Positions 1 to 6,957 of a DNA stretch of 22,817 nucleotides are shown here, piece after piece. Within the stretch, counting starts at the first letter, position 1, and each line of letters begins with the position of its first letter. Below the pieces are notes generated by a model. That model was not told the DNA's origin, did not search any database, and worked only from the letters and a program-made list of their open reading frames with translations. Both the position numbers and the translations under genes were made by a program. The stretch comes from Psychrobacter sp. UBA5136. Lineage in GTDB: Bacteria; Pseudomonadota; Gammaproteobacteria; Pseudomonadales; Moraxellaceae. The stretch lies in assembly GCF_002414005.1 (NCBI RefSeq), contig NZ_DHYG01000061.1, forward strand, positions 1 through 22,817, in the 5' to 3' direction.

Positions 1-2
1 AT

Positions 3-83
3 ATTTTGGGTTTGGTATTAAGTAGGATTGATAGTGATTTGAGCGCATTTATAGAAGATAAATATTTAAAAAATGCGAGCTAA
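3..83 (+). CDS. C-terminal end of an unidentified protein (partial)
   Basis: Frame 3 on the plus strand is open from the window edge to a TAA at 81-83, giving 26 residues that end in EDKYLKNAS. The tail is hydrophobic first (ILGLVL) and then mixed and charged, which is compatible with a real C-terminus. A terminator with a plus-strand T-run follows about 30 bp downstream, as expected for the end of a gene convergent with fdx. The other two plus frames are closed within the first 25 bases. The fragment is too short to assign a family. It could be a chance open stretch. Confidence 0.45.
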   Translation: MLGLVLSRIDSDLSAFIEDKYLKNAS

Positions 84-113
84 ACTTGCGCGTAGAGTTT
101 TGTTTTATCAATT

Positions 114-147
114 AAAAAAGCCAGTTATGATAAATAACTGGCTTTTT
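114..147. terminator. Bidirectional intrinsic terminator downstream of fdx
   Basis: A perfect 9-bp stem GCCAGTTAT (120-128) / ATAACTGGC (134-142) has a GATAA loop. It is flanked by six A on the left (114-119) and five T on the right (143-147), so it can terminate in both directions. It closes the isc cluster on the minus strand and the partial gene on the plus strand. Confidence 0.88.
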
Positions 148-185
148 AACATAACTGCAACATCATAAAACGTGCTACTTCAATA

Positions 186-524
186 TTAATGATTTTCTTT
201 AGCATGGTTTAGCGTATATTTAGGAATCTCGATGGTTAAGTCGTTATCTTCAAGCATCACTTGACACGATAGGCGTGAGTCAGGCTCCAAGCCCCAAGCG
301 CGATCCAGTAGGTCAGCTTCGATATCATCCATTTCATCTAAGGTGTTAAAGCCTTTACGTACCACGACATGGCAAGTGGTACAGGCTTTTGACATCTCAC
401 AAGCATGTTCAATCTTGATGCCTTTTTCAAGTAGCGCTTTACATAAGTTTTTGCCCGATTTTAGCTCGACTTCGGTGCCTTCTGGGCAGATTTCATGATG
501 AGGTAATATTGTAATTTTTGGCAT
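186..524 (-). CDS. fdx: ISC-type [2Fe-2S] ferredoxin
   Basis: This 112-residue adrenodoxin-type ferredoxin carries electrons for iron-sulfur cluster assembly on IscU. The cluster ligands are C42, C48, C51 and C87 (C-x5-C-x2-C-x35-C), inside the motif CEMSKACTTC and the later RLSCQV. The length agrees with E. coli Fdx (about 111 residues). It is the last gene of the isc cluster, 114 bp beyond hscA, and a bidirectional terminator follows. The small gene iscX, which follows fdx in E. coli, is not present before the terminator. The ATG start at 522-524 fits the family N-terminus (MPKITILPH). Identification rests on the motif, the length and the position in the cluster. Confidence 0.95.
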   Translation of the reverse strand: MPKITILPHHEICPEGTEVELKSGKNLCKALLEKGIKIEHACEMSKACTTCHVVVRKGFNTLDEMDDIEADLLDRAWGLEPDSRLSCQVMLEDNDLTIEIPKYTLNHAKENH

Positions 525-615
525 AAGTTGTTTATCCGCTGCTAATCAATTAAAAAATAAAAAGGGTCAACCTAGTACGGCTGCTAAGTGAGTGTCTTAA
601 GCGCATAGCGTATAC

Positions 616-635
616 ATGGTATTTATAAATGCCAT
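616..635. repeat. 20-bp near-perfect palindrome after hscA
   Basis: ATGGTATTTA (616-625) is followed directly by TAAATGCCAT (626-635), which is its reverse complement except for one position. It lies 3 bp past the hscA stop codon in the hscA-fdx gap. There is no loop and no T-run, so it is a poor terminator. It could be a protein-binding palindrome or chance. Confidence 0.4.
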
Positions 636-638
636 CTG

Positions 639-2516
639 CTACCAATCTTGCGCACTGGTGCCTGACATGCTGGCTTTTACGCTTTGATTCATAATACGCG
701 CTGCAAAAGCATCACTGTGCGGCTTGAGCTTAGCTTGCGCGTCTTCGATAACGGCTAAATCGTCCGTGCTAAGCGCCGTTTGTAGGGCTTGCATACTTTC
801 GGTCAATGACTGCTGCTCTTCAGGTGAGATTAGCGTAGCAAACTCGTTAAGCGCCGACTGTAGCGCCAATAATTCACGTTCCGCTTCTACTTTGGTTTCG
901 ATTAAAGAGCGCGCATTTTTGTCTTCTTCCGCGTATTTAAAGCCTGCGATTAATAGTTGCTCTTTTTGCTCATCAGACAGACCATAAGAGGGCACAATCT
1001 CAATCTTACTTTCGGTCTTAGTGGTTGTTTCTTGCGCACTGACAGTCAGCTGGCCATTGGCATCAATACTAAAGGTCACTTCAATACGGGCAAAGCCTGC
1101 TTTCATAGGCGGTATGCCGTATAGCTCAAAGCGCCCAAGTGAACGGCAGTTCTCGACTGTCTCACGCTCGCCTTGTACCACGTGAATGACCATGCCCGTC
1201 TGACCATCTTGATAAGTGGTAAAGACTTGGCGTTTCTTAACTGGAATAGGGGTGTTACGCGGTATTAGGACTTCAACTAAGCCCCCCATAGTTTCAAGAC
1301 CAAGCGATAGAGGCGTCACATCAAGCAGTAATAAGCTGTTATCACTGTCACCATTGACCAATTGGTGTGCGGTTTGGGCAGCGCCTAAGGCCACGACTTC
1401 ATCGGGATTTAAGCGGCAAAGTGGCTCTCTTGCAAAAAAATCTGCGACTACTTGTTGAATCGCAGGCATACGTGTCGAGCCACCAACCAAAATGACTTCA
1501 TTTAAATCGGCGGCAGACAACTTGGCATCACGTAGCACTTGCTCGCAGACGCTTAATGTACGGCGGCTAACAGGCTCTGCAATGCTCATCAAATCTTCGC
1601 GGCGCAGCACGCCTTGATAAGATTGTTCATTGACGACAATATCGATATCAACTTGTTCAGCATCGGTCAATGCTTGTTTATAGCTTTTTGCTTGTTGAGC
1701 AAGGATGGATTTGTCGTGCAGGCTCACATCTTTAGGGTCGATATTTAATTGCTTAATCAGCCAGTTGGTCAATAAACGGTCAATATCATCGCCGCCAAGG
1801 GCACTATTGCCGCCCGTTGCCAGCACTTCAAACACGCCATCACTGAGCTTTAAAATAGACACATCAAAGGTACCACCGCCTAAATCATAGATTAGGTAGT
1901 AGTTCTCACTCTTGTCATCGCTAGGCTGATCAAGACCGTAGGCAACGGCGGCAGCGGTAGGTTCATTTAATAAACGCAAAACGTTAATACCAGCAGCTTG
2001 CGCCGCATCTTTGGTGGCTTGACGCTGCGCTTCATCAAAATAGGCGGGCACAGTAATCACCGCACCTTGAATGCTATCATTAGGCAAGGCGCTTGCGGCA
2101 CGTTGTTCAAGCGCGGCCAAAATACGCGCTGACACTTCAACAGGGGACACTTCACCTTGTGCCGTTACAAACGCTGGCATGGCATCTTTACTGCCACTTA
2201 ACTCATAGGGATGGGAGAATTTAATATCTGCTTGGCTACGACCCATAAAGCGCTTAGCCGAGACGATGGTATTTTTTGGATCATCTGCTAAGTGGGCAAG
2301 GGCATCATAGCCAACCAAAGGCTTACCCGTACTTGGATAATAGACCACCGACGGCAGCAAGGTGTCAGTCGTGGTACCTGCCTGCAAAACTTGCGCCTTG
2401 CCTGAGCGTACCACAGCGACCAATGAGCGCGTCGTACCAAGGTCAATTCCTAGGCCAAAACGATGTTGGTGAGGTTGGGCACTTTGATTGGGTTCGGCAA
2501 TTTGCAATAAAGACAT
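639..2516 (-). CDS. hscA: Fe-S cluster assembly Hsp70 chaperone HscA
   Basis: HscA is a specialised Hsp70 that binds the LPPVK segment of IscU and, with HscB, drives cluster release using ATP. The nucleotide-binding domain shows GIDLGTTR (residues 23-30), DLGGGT (211-216) and VGGSTRMP (344-351). The interdomain linker is LLLLDV (395-400), and a substrate-binding domain and a helical lid follow. At 625 residues it is close to the E. coli protein (616). The open frame extends four codons upstream to a TTG at 2528, but the ATG at 2516 gives MSLLQIAEP, which matches the known HscA N-terminus, so I place the start there. A 291-bp gap separates it from hscB, and that gap contains a good promoter candidate. 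The first motif has R where Hsp70s often have N (GTTN). Confidence 0.95.
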   Translation of the reverse strand: MSLLQIAEPNQSAQPHQHRFGLGIDLGTTRSLVAVVRSGKAQVLQAGTTTDTLLPSVVYYPSTGKPLVGYDALAHLADDPKNTIVSAKRFMGRSQADIKFSHPYELSGSKDAMPAFVTAQGEVSPVEVSARILAALEQRAASALPNDSIQGAVITVPAYFDEAQRQATKDAAQAAGINVLRLLNEPTAAAVAYGLDQPSDDKSENYYLIYDLGGGTFDVSILKLSDGVFEVLATGGNSALGGDDIDRLLTNWLIKQLNIDPKDVSLHDKSILAQQAKSYKQALTDAEQVDIDIVVNEQSYQGVLRREDLMSIAEPVSRRTLSVCEQVLRDAKLSAADLNEVILVGGSTRMPAIQQVVADFFAREPLCRLNPDEVVALGAAQTAHQLVNGDSDNSLLLLDVTPLSLGLETMGGLVEVLIPRNTPIPVKKRQVFTTYQDGQTGMVIHVVQGERETVENCRSLGRFELYGIPPMKAGFARIEVTFSIDANGQLTVSAQETTTKTESKIEIVPSYGLSDEQKEQLLIAGFKYAEEDKNARSLIETKVEAERELLALQSALNEFATLISPEEQQSLTESMQALQTALSTDDLAVIEDAQAKLKPHSDAFAARIMNQSVKASMSGTSAQDW

Positions 2517-2721
2517 AAGAAAACTCAAAGATAAAATGAATTAAGTAAAATGGAACAAATATGACATAGCAGCGATTACCGTTTAATGGTTGTGCTATTA
2601 ATAGTCAAAAATCTAATAATCAAAAATCGACCAGTAAGCAAAAACAGTCGTTTAAAAATATATGGATTTAGCAAGCCATGGTAAAAACAGCAAAAATGAC
2701 AAAAGGCATTTAACATTTGCA

Positions 2722-2750
2722 ATTATACGGGATAGTGGCGCCTGTTTTAA
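2722..2750 (-). promoter_or_regulatory. Candidate internal promoter for hscA-fdx
   Basis: On the minus strand a perfect -10 TATAAT (2722-2727) lies 17 bp from TTAAAA (2745-2750), a 4-of-6 match to the -35 consensus. It lies in the 291-bp hscB-hscA gap and would give a leader of about 200 nt before hscA. The spacer contains the palindrome GGCGCC. This is a prediction from sequence only. Confidence 0.42.
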
Positions 2751-2807
2751 CCACACCATATATAAACTTATCTCTTATACAGTTAATAAGCGCTAGCATA
2801 GAGGACT

Positions 2808-3398
2808 CTAAACGTATAAATCATCGTCGTCTAAATGCGCAGCAGAGGCGACTTCATCAAGACCTGCGGTCACATCGGCATCCAGTTTCACTAAGAATTT
2901 TAATTTTTGCGTGGCATCAATCGCTATTTGCCAATCTTGGCTTTGGTAAGCGCTATCAAAGCGCTCAGATTGCTTATTTAAACGCTCGGTAATCTGCGGA
3001 TGGAGTTGTTTCAATGCTGTCAGCTCTTTGCCTTCAATCGCCTCATCCAAATCCATACGCATTTGCATGGCATCTTCTAAGAAGTCCAAATCAGCAATGG
3101 AGTGCTCTAAATTTTGCGCTTGACCAGCGATATCTAATAAATAACTGGCCCGGCTATCGGGCGCACTCAGCGTTTGATAAGCTTGGTTGATAAGCGCCGA
3201 AGCTTGCTCTGATTGCTGCTTGGCTTGTGCGCTATCCGCGGCATTTTTTGTATCCGCGACAAGGTTGTCTGGATGATAGCGTTTTTGTAGCAGGCGCAGC
3301 TGTTGATCAAGGCGCTCTTGATTGACCGCAAATTGTACAGGTTGTTCAAATAGGGCAAAGAAGTTATCAAACTCTGCTTCTGGCGTGATGTCTGTCAT
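2808..3398 (-). CDS. hscB: Fe-S cluster assembly J-domain co-chaperone HscB
   Basis: HscB delivers IscU to HscA and stimulates its ATPase. The N-terminal J domain carries the diagnostic HPD motif at residues 42-44 (RYHPDN), followed by a Gln/Ala-rich helix with INQAYQTL and SRASYLL. The C-terminal half is the acidic three-helix IscU-binding domain (DFLEDAMQMR). At 196 residues it is longer than E. coli HscB (171). The extra length includes a charged linker after the HPD helix and an acidic tail (HLDDDDLYV). A GAAGG sequence 8 nt before the ATG supports the chosen start. It lies between iscA (211 bp away) and hscA (291 bp away), on the same strand. Confidence 0.95.
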   Translation of the reverse strand: MTDITPEAEFDNFFALFEQPVQFAVNQERLDQQLRLLQKRYHPDNLVADTKNAADSAQAKQQSEQASALINQAYQTLSAPDSRASYLLDIAGQAQNLEHSIADLDFLEDAMQMRMDLDEAIEGKELTALKQLHPQITERLNKQSERFDSAYQSQDWQIAIDATQKLKFLVKLDADVTAGLDEVASAAHLDDDDLYV

Positions 3399-3552
3399 AT
3401 CGTCTGCCTTCGTTTTTATTTATTATTTTAAGGTTATTCGTATTTTAGCGGCATAATCTTAGTGGCATAGATTTTGGTGCTCATTTCTAATGGCTCATTT
3501 TTAAAAGCGCCTTTTCAACCGTTTATCTTTGATAACCCATTTAAAAAAGCCA

Positions 3553-3581
3553 GTTTTAAGCGCAGATGAACTGAATATCAA
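3553..3581 (-). promoter_or_regulatory. Candidate promoter in the iscA-hscB gap
   Basis: The minus strand reads TTGATA (3576-3581), then 17 bp, then TAAAAC (3553-3558). This fits sigma-70 spacing with 5/6 and 4/6 matches. It would yield a leader of about 150 nt for hscB. It is weak on its own and is listed because the gap is unusually wide for an isc operon. Confidence 0.28.
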
Positions 3582-3609
3582 TCGTTTAACGCCATCTTGC
3601 TTAAGCCTG

Positions 3610-3930
3610 TTATACCGTAAACGACTCACCGCAGCCGCATTCACCTTTTTGATTGGGATTGGTGAATTTAAAACCTTCATTCAGGCCTTCTTTTTCATAA
3701 TCCATCACCAGGCCATCTAAATAGACCAAGCTTTTTGGATCGATAAAGATATTCACGCCACGGCTTTCATAACGGGTATCGTTTTCGTCAGGCGTGTCAA
3801 CAAACTCTAAGACATAAGCCAACCCTGAACAGCCGGCTGTACGGATACCTACGCGGATGCCTTCACCTTTGCCGCGGTTGTCCAAAAAATCTTGAACATG
3901 CTGAGCGGCGCGTTCTGTCATTTCAATCAT
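3610..3930 (-). CDS. iscA: A-type iron-sulfur carrier IscA
   Basis: This 106-residue A-type carrier binds iron or [Fe-S] clusters and passes them to apoproteins. The three conserved cysteines are C34 (in GCSG), C98 and C100 (in the C-terminal ECGCGESF). The segment KEGLNEGFKFTNPN is nearly identical to E. coli IscA (107 residues). The frame continues four codons upstream to an ATG at 3942. I chose the internal ATG at 3930 because GGGAG sits 5 nt before it and because the resulting N-terminus and length match the family. It is separated from iscU by 233 bp that contain a terminator-like hairpin. Confidence 0.93.
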   Translation of the reverse strand: MIEMTERAAQHVQDFLDNRGKGEGIRVGIRTAGCSGLAYVLEFVDTPDENDTRYESRGVNIFIDPKSLVYLDGLVMDYEKEGLNEGFKFTNPNQKGECGCGESFTV

Positions 3931-3962
3931 GCCAACTCCCATTGACTATCAATAATTAAGAT

Positions 3963-3992
3963 ATTAATTGCGGCAAAAGTGTCTTTTATCAA
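3963..3992 (-). promoter_or_regulatory. Candidate promoter for iscA
   Basis: The minus strand has TTGATA (3987-3992), an 18-bp spacer and ATTAAT (3963-3968). It lies just downstream of the iscU-iscA terminator hairpin and about 30 bp before the iscA start, so it could restart transcription. The match is modest (5/6 and 4/6). Confidence 0.3.
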
Positions 3993-4010
3993 CACTACTA
4001 CCAATAAAGC

Positions 4011-4060
4011 GTCAAAAAATAAATAAAAGGTGACAATTACATGAGCGTTATTGTCACCTT
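4011..4060 (-). terminator. Terminator-like hairpin between iscU and iscA
   Basis: A perfect 11-bp stem is formed by AAGGTGACAAT (4027-4037) and ATTGTCACCTT (4050-4060). On the minus strand it is followed by a T-rich tail of the form TTTTATTTATTTTTT. No T-run follows on the plus strand, so it is oriented to stop transcripts coming from iscRSU. It may be a partial terminator or a 3'-end stabiliser that makes iscRSU more abundant than iscA and the chaperone genes. Confidence 0.68.
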
Positions 4061-4163
4061 ATGGGCGTTAGTAGCTTCTAACGTCGTACTGCTCATGTTT
4101 TTTTAAACTGCTAAACTGCTACTAGTGCCCTTGCATAAATAAGCGCATACGCTCTATGTTGAC

Positions 4164-4574
4164 TTAGCTGGTTGCTTCTTCAGTTACCGCAGCCGTGCCG
4201 TGCTTACCTTTATAGTCGCTAATCGCGGCTTTAATGGCGTCTTCTGCAAGCACAGAGCAATGCACTTTTACTGGTGGCAATGCCAATTCTTCAGCAATGT
4301 CCATGTTTTTAATCTCGCCAGCTTGATCCAAGCTTTTGCCTTTTAGCCACTCGGTGACAAGCGAGCTTGAGGCAATTGCTGAGCCGCAGCCATAAGTCTT
4401 AAAGCGTGCATCTTCGATGATGCCGTTATCATCGACTTGGATTTGCAGGCGCATCACATCGCCACAGGCGGGAGCGCCAACCATACCCGTACCAACGTTT
4501 TTGGCATTTTTGTCAAGGTTACCAACGTTGCGTGGGTTTTCGTAATGATCAATAACTTGGTCACTATAAGCCAT
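4164..4574 (-). CDS. iscU: Iron-sulfur cluster scaffold IscU
   Basis: IscU is the scaffold on which [2Fe-2S] clusters are built from IscS sulfur and iron. The ligand set is visible: C37 with D39 (PACGDV), C63 (YGCGSA), and H105-C106. The HscA recognition motif LPPVK is at 99-103. The length of 136 residues is a little above E. coli IscU (128), because of an Ala/Thr/Glu tail after KGKHG. AGGAG lies 8 nt before the ATG and is a strong ribosome-binding site. A long imperfect inverted repeat lies just upstream of that site. The gene sits 241 bp downstream of iscS. Confidence 0.97.
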   Translation of the reverse strand: MAYSDQVIDHYENPRNVGNLDKNAKNVGTGMVGAPACGDVMRLQIQVDDNGIIEDARFKTYGCGSAIASSSLVTEWLKGKSLDQAGEIKNMDIAEELALPPVKVHCSVLAEDAIKAAISDYKGKHGTAAVTEEATS

Positions 4575-4595
4575 GAGTTTTTCTCCTAGTTAGAT

Positions 4596-4680
4596 GATGA
4601 GTAGTCATTTAAACGATTAAATTATATAAATAACTTCTTAAATAAGTAACTTACTACGTTTAAATGTCGCTCTACTCATC
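4596..4680. repeat. Long interrupted inverted repeat upstream of the iscU ribosome-binding site
   Basis: Two blocks pair in register: GATGAGTAG (4596-4604) with CTACTCATC (4672-4680), and CATTTAAACG (4606-4615) with CGTTTAAATG (4657-4666). They are interrupted by one base on one side and five on the other, with an AT-rich 41-nt loop. In the iscSU transcript the stem ends about 9 nt before the AGGAG of iscU. The arms total 19 bp, which is unlikely by chance. The function is unknown; mRNA stabilisation, processing or translational control of iscU are all possible. Confidence 0.7.
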
Positions 4681-4815
4681 GATAATTGGGGTCAAACACG
4701 TATTATAAAAACTGTATTTATAAATGTCTGATGAATTGTTTGGTTTAATGGTTATATCTGGTAATCATTAAACCTTTTAACTATTAATAACTACTAAAAA
4801 TTTTACTAATTAATA

Positions 4816-6042
4816 CTAATGCTCAGACCACTCTACCGAATCTAAATCAACGCCTTCTTGATACATATCCCAAAGTGGCGATAGGGCGCGTAATTTTTCT
4901 ACCGCTTCATGCATCTGTTTTACTACGGTATCGATATCTTCTTCGGTGGTATAACGACCAAAGCTAAAGCGGATTGAGCTATGGGCCAACTCATCTGGGC
5001 GACCGATAGCACGTAGTACATACGATGGCTCAAGCGTTGCTGAAGTACAGGCTGAACCTGAAGAAACGGCCAAGTCCTTTAGCGACATCATGAGTGACTC
5101 GCCTTCAACAAAGTTAAAGCTGATATTAATAATATTAGGCACGCTGTTTTCTAAATCACCGTTTAGATAAATCTCTTCGATATCTTGTAGGCCGTCCCAC
5201 AGTTTTTGGCGTAATTTTGCCACGTGGGCATGGTCTTCTTCGTAACGCTCGCTGGCTAGTGCAAACGCGGCACCAAGACCAACGATTTGATGCGTCGGTA
5301 GTGTACCTGAACGCATACCGCGCTCGTGACCACCGCCGTGCTGCTCAGCTTTTAGACGAATACGAGGTTTACGGCGGACAAATAGGGCACCGATACCTTT
5401 AGGGCCATACGCTTTGTGACCTGAGAAGCTCATCAAGTCAATTTTCATCTCTTCAAGATTGACGGGTATTTTACCAACAGATTGCGCACCATCGACGTGG
5501 AAGATAACGCCAGCTTCACGAGTAATCTCGCCGATTGCAGCCACATCGGTAATAGTACCAAGCTCATTATTGACTATCATGAGTGATACTAAAATCGTGT
5601 CTTCACGTAGCGCTTCTTTAACTTGCTCTGGCAAAATCAAACCCGTACCAGGCTGCGGCTCAAGATAAGTAATCTCAAAACCTTCTTGCTCAAGCTCACG
5701 GCAGGTATCTAAAACGGCTTTGTGCTCAATTTTACTGGTAATGATATGTTTGCCGCGAGACTGATAAAAGTGCGCTGCGCCCTTGATGGCCAAGTTATCC
5801 GACTCTGTTGCACCCGAGGTAAAGACGATTTCGCGCGGATCTGCGTGAATCGCTTCCGCGACTTGCTGACGAGCCGTTTCTACCGCTTCTTCTGCTTGCC
5901 AGCCGTAGCCATGCGAGCGTGAGGCAGGGTTACCAAATATGCCATCTACTGTCAGATATTCGCTCATCTTGGCCGCGACTGACTTAGCAACTGGCGTAGT
6001 GGCGGCATAATCTAAGTATATAAGGTTGTTATGTTGGCTCAT
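4816..6042 (-). CDS. iscS: Cysteine desulfurase IscS
   Basis: IscS is a PLP enzyme that converts cysteine to alanine and a persulfide, supplying sulfur to IscU and other acceptors. The expected residues are present: H107, D184 and Q187 (VDGAQSVG), the PLP lysine K210 in SFSGHK, and the catalytic loop cysteine C332 in SSGSACTSA. The C-terminus SPLWDMYQEGVD is typical of the IscS housekeeping group. At 408 residues it compares with 404 in E. coli, with a near-constant offset of 3-4 residues. Its ATG overlaps the iscR stop codon (ATGA, 6039-6042), which suggests translational coupling. A GAGG lies 10 nt upstream, inside iscR. Confidence 0.98.
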   Translation of the reverse strand: MSQHNNLIYLDYAATTPVAKSVAAKMSEYLTVDGIFGNPASRSHGYGWQAEEAVETARQQVAEAIHADPREIVFTSGATESDNLAIKGAAHFYQSRGKHIITSKIEHKAVLDTCRELEQEGFEITYLEPQPGTGLILPEQVKEALREDTILVSLMIVNNELGTITDVAAIGEITREAGVIFHVDGAQSVGKIPVNLEEMKIDLMSFSGHKAYGPKGIGALFVRRKPRIRLKAEQHGGGHERGMRSGTLPTHQIVGLGAAFALASERYEEDHAHVAKLRQKLWDGLQDIEEIYLNGDLENSVPNIINISFNFVEGESLMMSLKDLAVSSGSACTSATLEPSYVLRAIGRPDELAHSSIRFSFGRYTTEEDIDTVVKQMHEAVEKLRALSPLWDMYQEGVDLDSVEWSEH

Positions 6043-6551
6043 GCTGGGTTTGCCTCGCTGGTCGATAGGGTAATAGTATTGATGTCTTTTGTAGAAATGT
6101 CGTTTGGAAACGCAATGTGCTGACGGTCAGAGACTGACTGCACGTGTTCCATGTTTAATAATTGCGCTAATGTTATATTTTTCAAGTATTGCTCAACATG
6201 ATTGGATAGCGCGCACCATAAATCATGCGTTAGGCACATTGTACCACTTTGGCAGTCGCCGCGTCCGCCGCACTGCATCGCATCGACAGATTCATCAACG
6301 GCAGAAATAATGCTCATCACATCAATCTCGTCAAGCGGTTTGGCTAAGTGATAACCGCCTGCTGCGCCGCGGATACTGGTGACTAAACCGCGCTTACGAA
6401 GTTTGGAAAATAACTGTTCCAGATAAGAGATAGATATCGATTGCCGCTTAGCAATGTCAGATAAAGAGACGGCGCTGTCTTGTTGGCTGGTTTGCAAGGC
6501 CAAATCAAGTAAAGCGGTCACGGCGTATCTGCCTCGAGTAGTCAAACGCAT
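6039..6551 (-). CDS. iscR: Rrf2-family iron-sulfur regulator IscR
   Basis: IscR binds a [2Fe-2S] cluster and represses the isc operon when clusters are plentiful; in other forms it controls further promoters. The N-terminal winged helix-turn-helix starts MRLTTRGRYAV and includes SISYLEQLFSKLRK and GAAGGYHLA. The cluster ligands are C94, C100, C106 and H109, spaced exactly as in E. coli (C92, C98, C104, H107). An extra C113 lies nearby. The 170-residue length is close to E. coli (162), with a longer Ser/Thr-rich tail. It is the first gene of the isc cluster, and a promoter overlapping an IscR type 1 site lies about 150 bp upstream, which fits autorepression. Confidence 0.97.
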   Translation of the reverse strand: MRLTTRGRYAVTALLDLALQTSQQDSAVSLSDIAKRQSISISYLEQLFSKLRKRGLVTSIRGAAGGYHLAKPLDEIDVMSIISAVDESVDAMQCGGRGDCQSGTMCLTHDLWCALSNHVEQYLKNITLAQLLNMEHVQSVSDRQHIAFPNDISTKDINTITLSTSEANPA

Positions 6552-6698
6552 GTGTTATCTCCAATCCTTTTAATGATAAATTTATTTAACAACGATCTTA
6601 GTCTTGTCGTATTTTTAGGAAAATCATCTATCGACTAAATGGTGTCTTGTCGCTATTAAACAGCAGATGGTTTACCCGATGTGTGCAACGATAGGGTT

Positions 6699-6728
6699 AT
6701 TATACGCAATCCTGAGTAATTTAGTCAA
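6699..6728 (-). promoter_or_regulatory. Main isc promoter upstream of iscR
   Basis: On the minus strand TTGACT (6723-6728) and a perfect TATAAT (6699-6704) are separated by 18 bp. Transcription should begin near 6692, giving a leader of about 140 nt before iscR. The leader contains a 9-bp direct repeat (GTCTTGTCG at 6601-6609 and 6644-6652 on the plus strand). Confidence 0.8.
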
Positions 6729-6732
6729 GATT
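6708..6732 (-). promoter_or_regulatory. IscR type 1 binding site
   Basis: The 25-bp minus-strand segment contains TTGACTAAATTACTCAGG. I count about 20 of 25 matches to the remembered IscR type 1 consensus, including the core GACT and near-symmetric CTCAGG. It covers the -35 element of the isc promoter, the position expected for [2Fe-2S]-IscR autorepression. Occupancy is inferred. Confidence 0.72.
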
Positions 6733-6843
6733 AAAGTGTGGTTGAATGGTGAGTGCTGCTTATCACTATGATTGATAAAAACAATGATAGTTAAAAGCAG
6801 TGATAGCTAAAAGGTAAAGGAAAGCGAGGATAATAGGTGCGCA

Positions 6844-6882
6844 ATAAAAAAGCGTTTAATAGGCCTGAGGCATATTAAACGC
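6844..6882 (-). terminator. Intrinsic terminator of the UbiJ-like gene
   Basis: A 10-bp stem GCGTTTAATA (6852-6861) / TATTAAACGC (6873-6882) extends inward by GCC/GGC around a TGA loop. On the minus strand it is followed by six T and then ATTG. It insulates the isc promoter from the gene at 6958-7605. Confidence 0.87.
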
Positions 6883-6957
6883 GATAAAAACAAGAAATTT
6901 TTAAAATTAAAACACAACCTAGCAGCCGTAGGTGCTTATAAATTACATAACTATAAA

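Larger units (their letters stand above)
6552..6957. other. Intergenic region holding the isc promoter and a neighbouring terminator
   Basis: This 406-bp spacer contains no credible gene. From the iscR side it holds the iscR leader, a 9-bp direct repeat, the isc promoter with its IscR site, an AT-rich stretch, and the terminator of the upstream minus-strand gene at 6844-6882. Confidence 0.8.

Noticed and set aside
2517..2528. TTG start four codons upstream for hscA
   Set aside because: The ATG at 2516 gives the family N-terminus MSLLQIAEP and a normal length.
3544..3558. Copy of the fdx terminator arm (AAAAAAGCCAGTT) in the iscA-hscB gap
   Set aside because: Only one arm is present and no partner arm follows, so it cannot form the same hairpin; likely coincidence.
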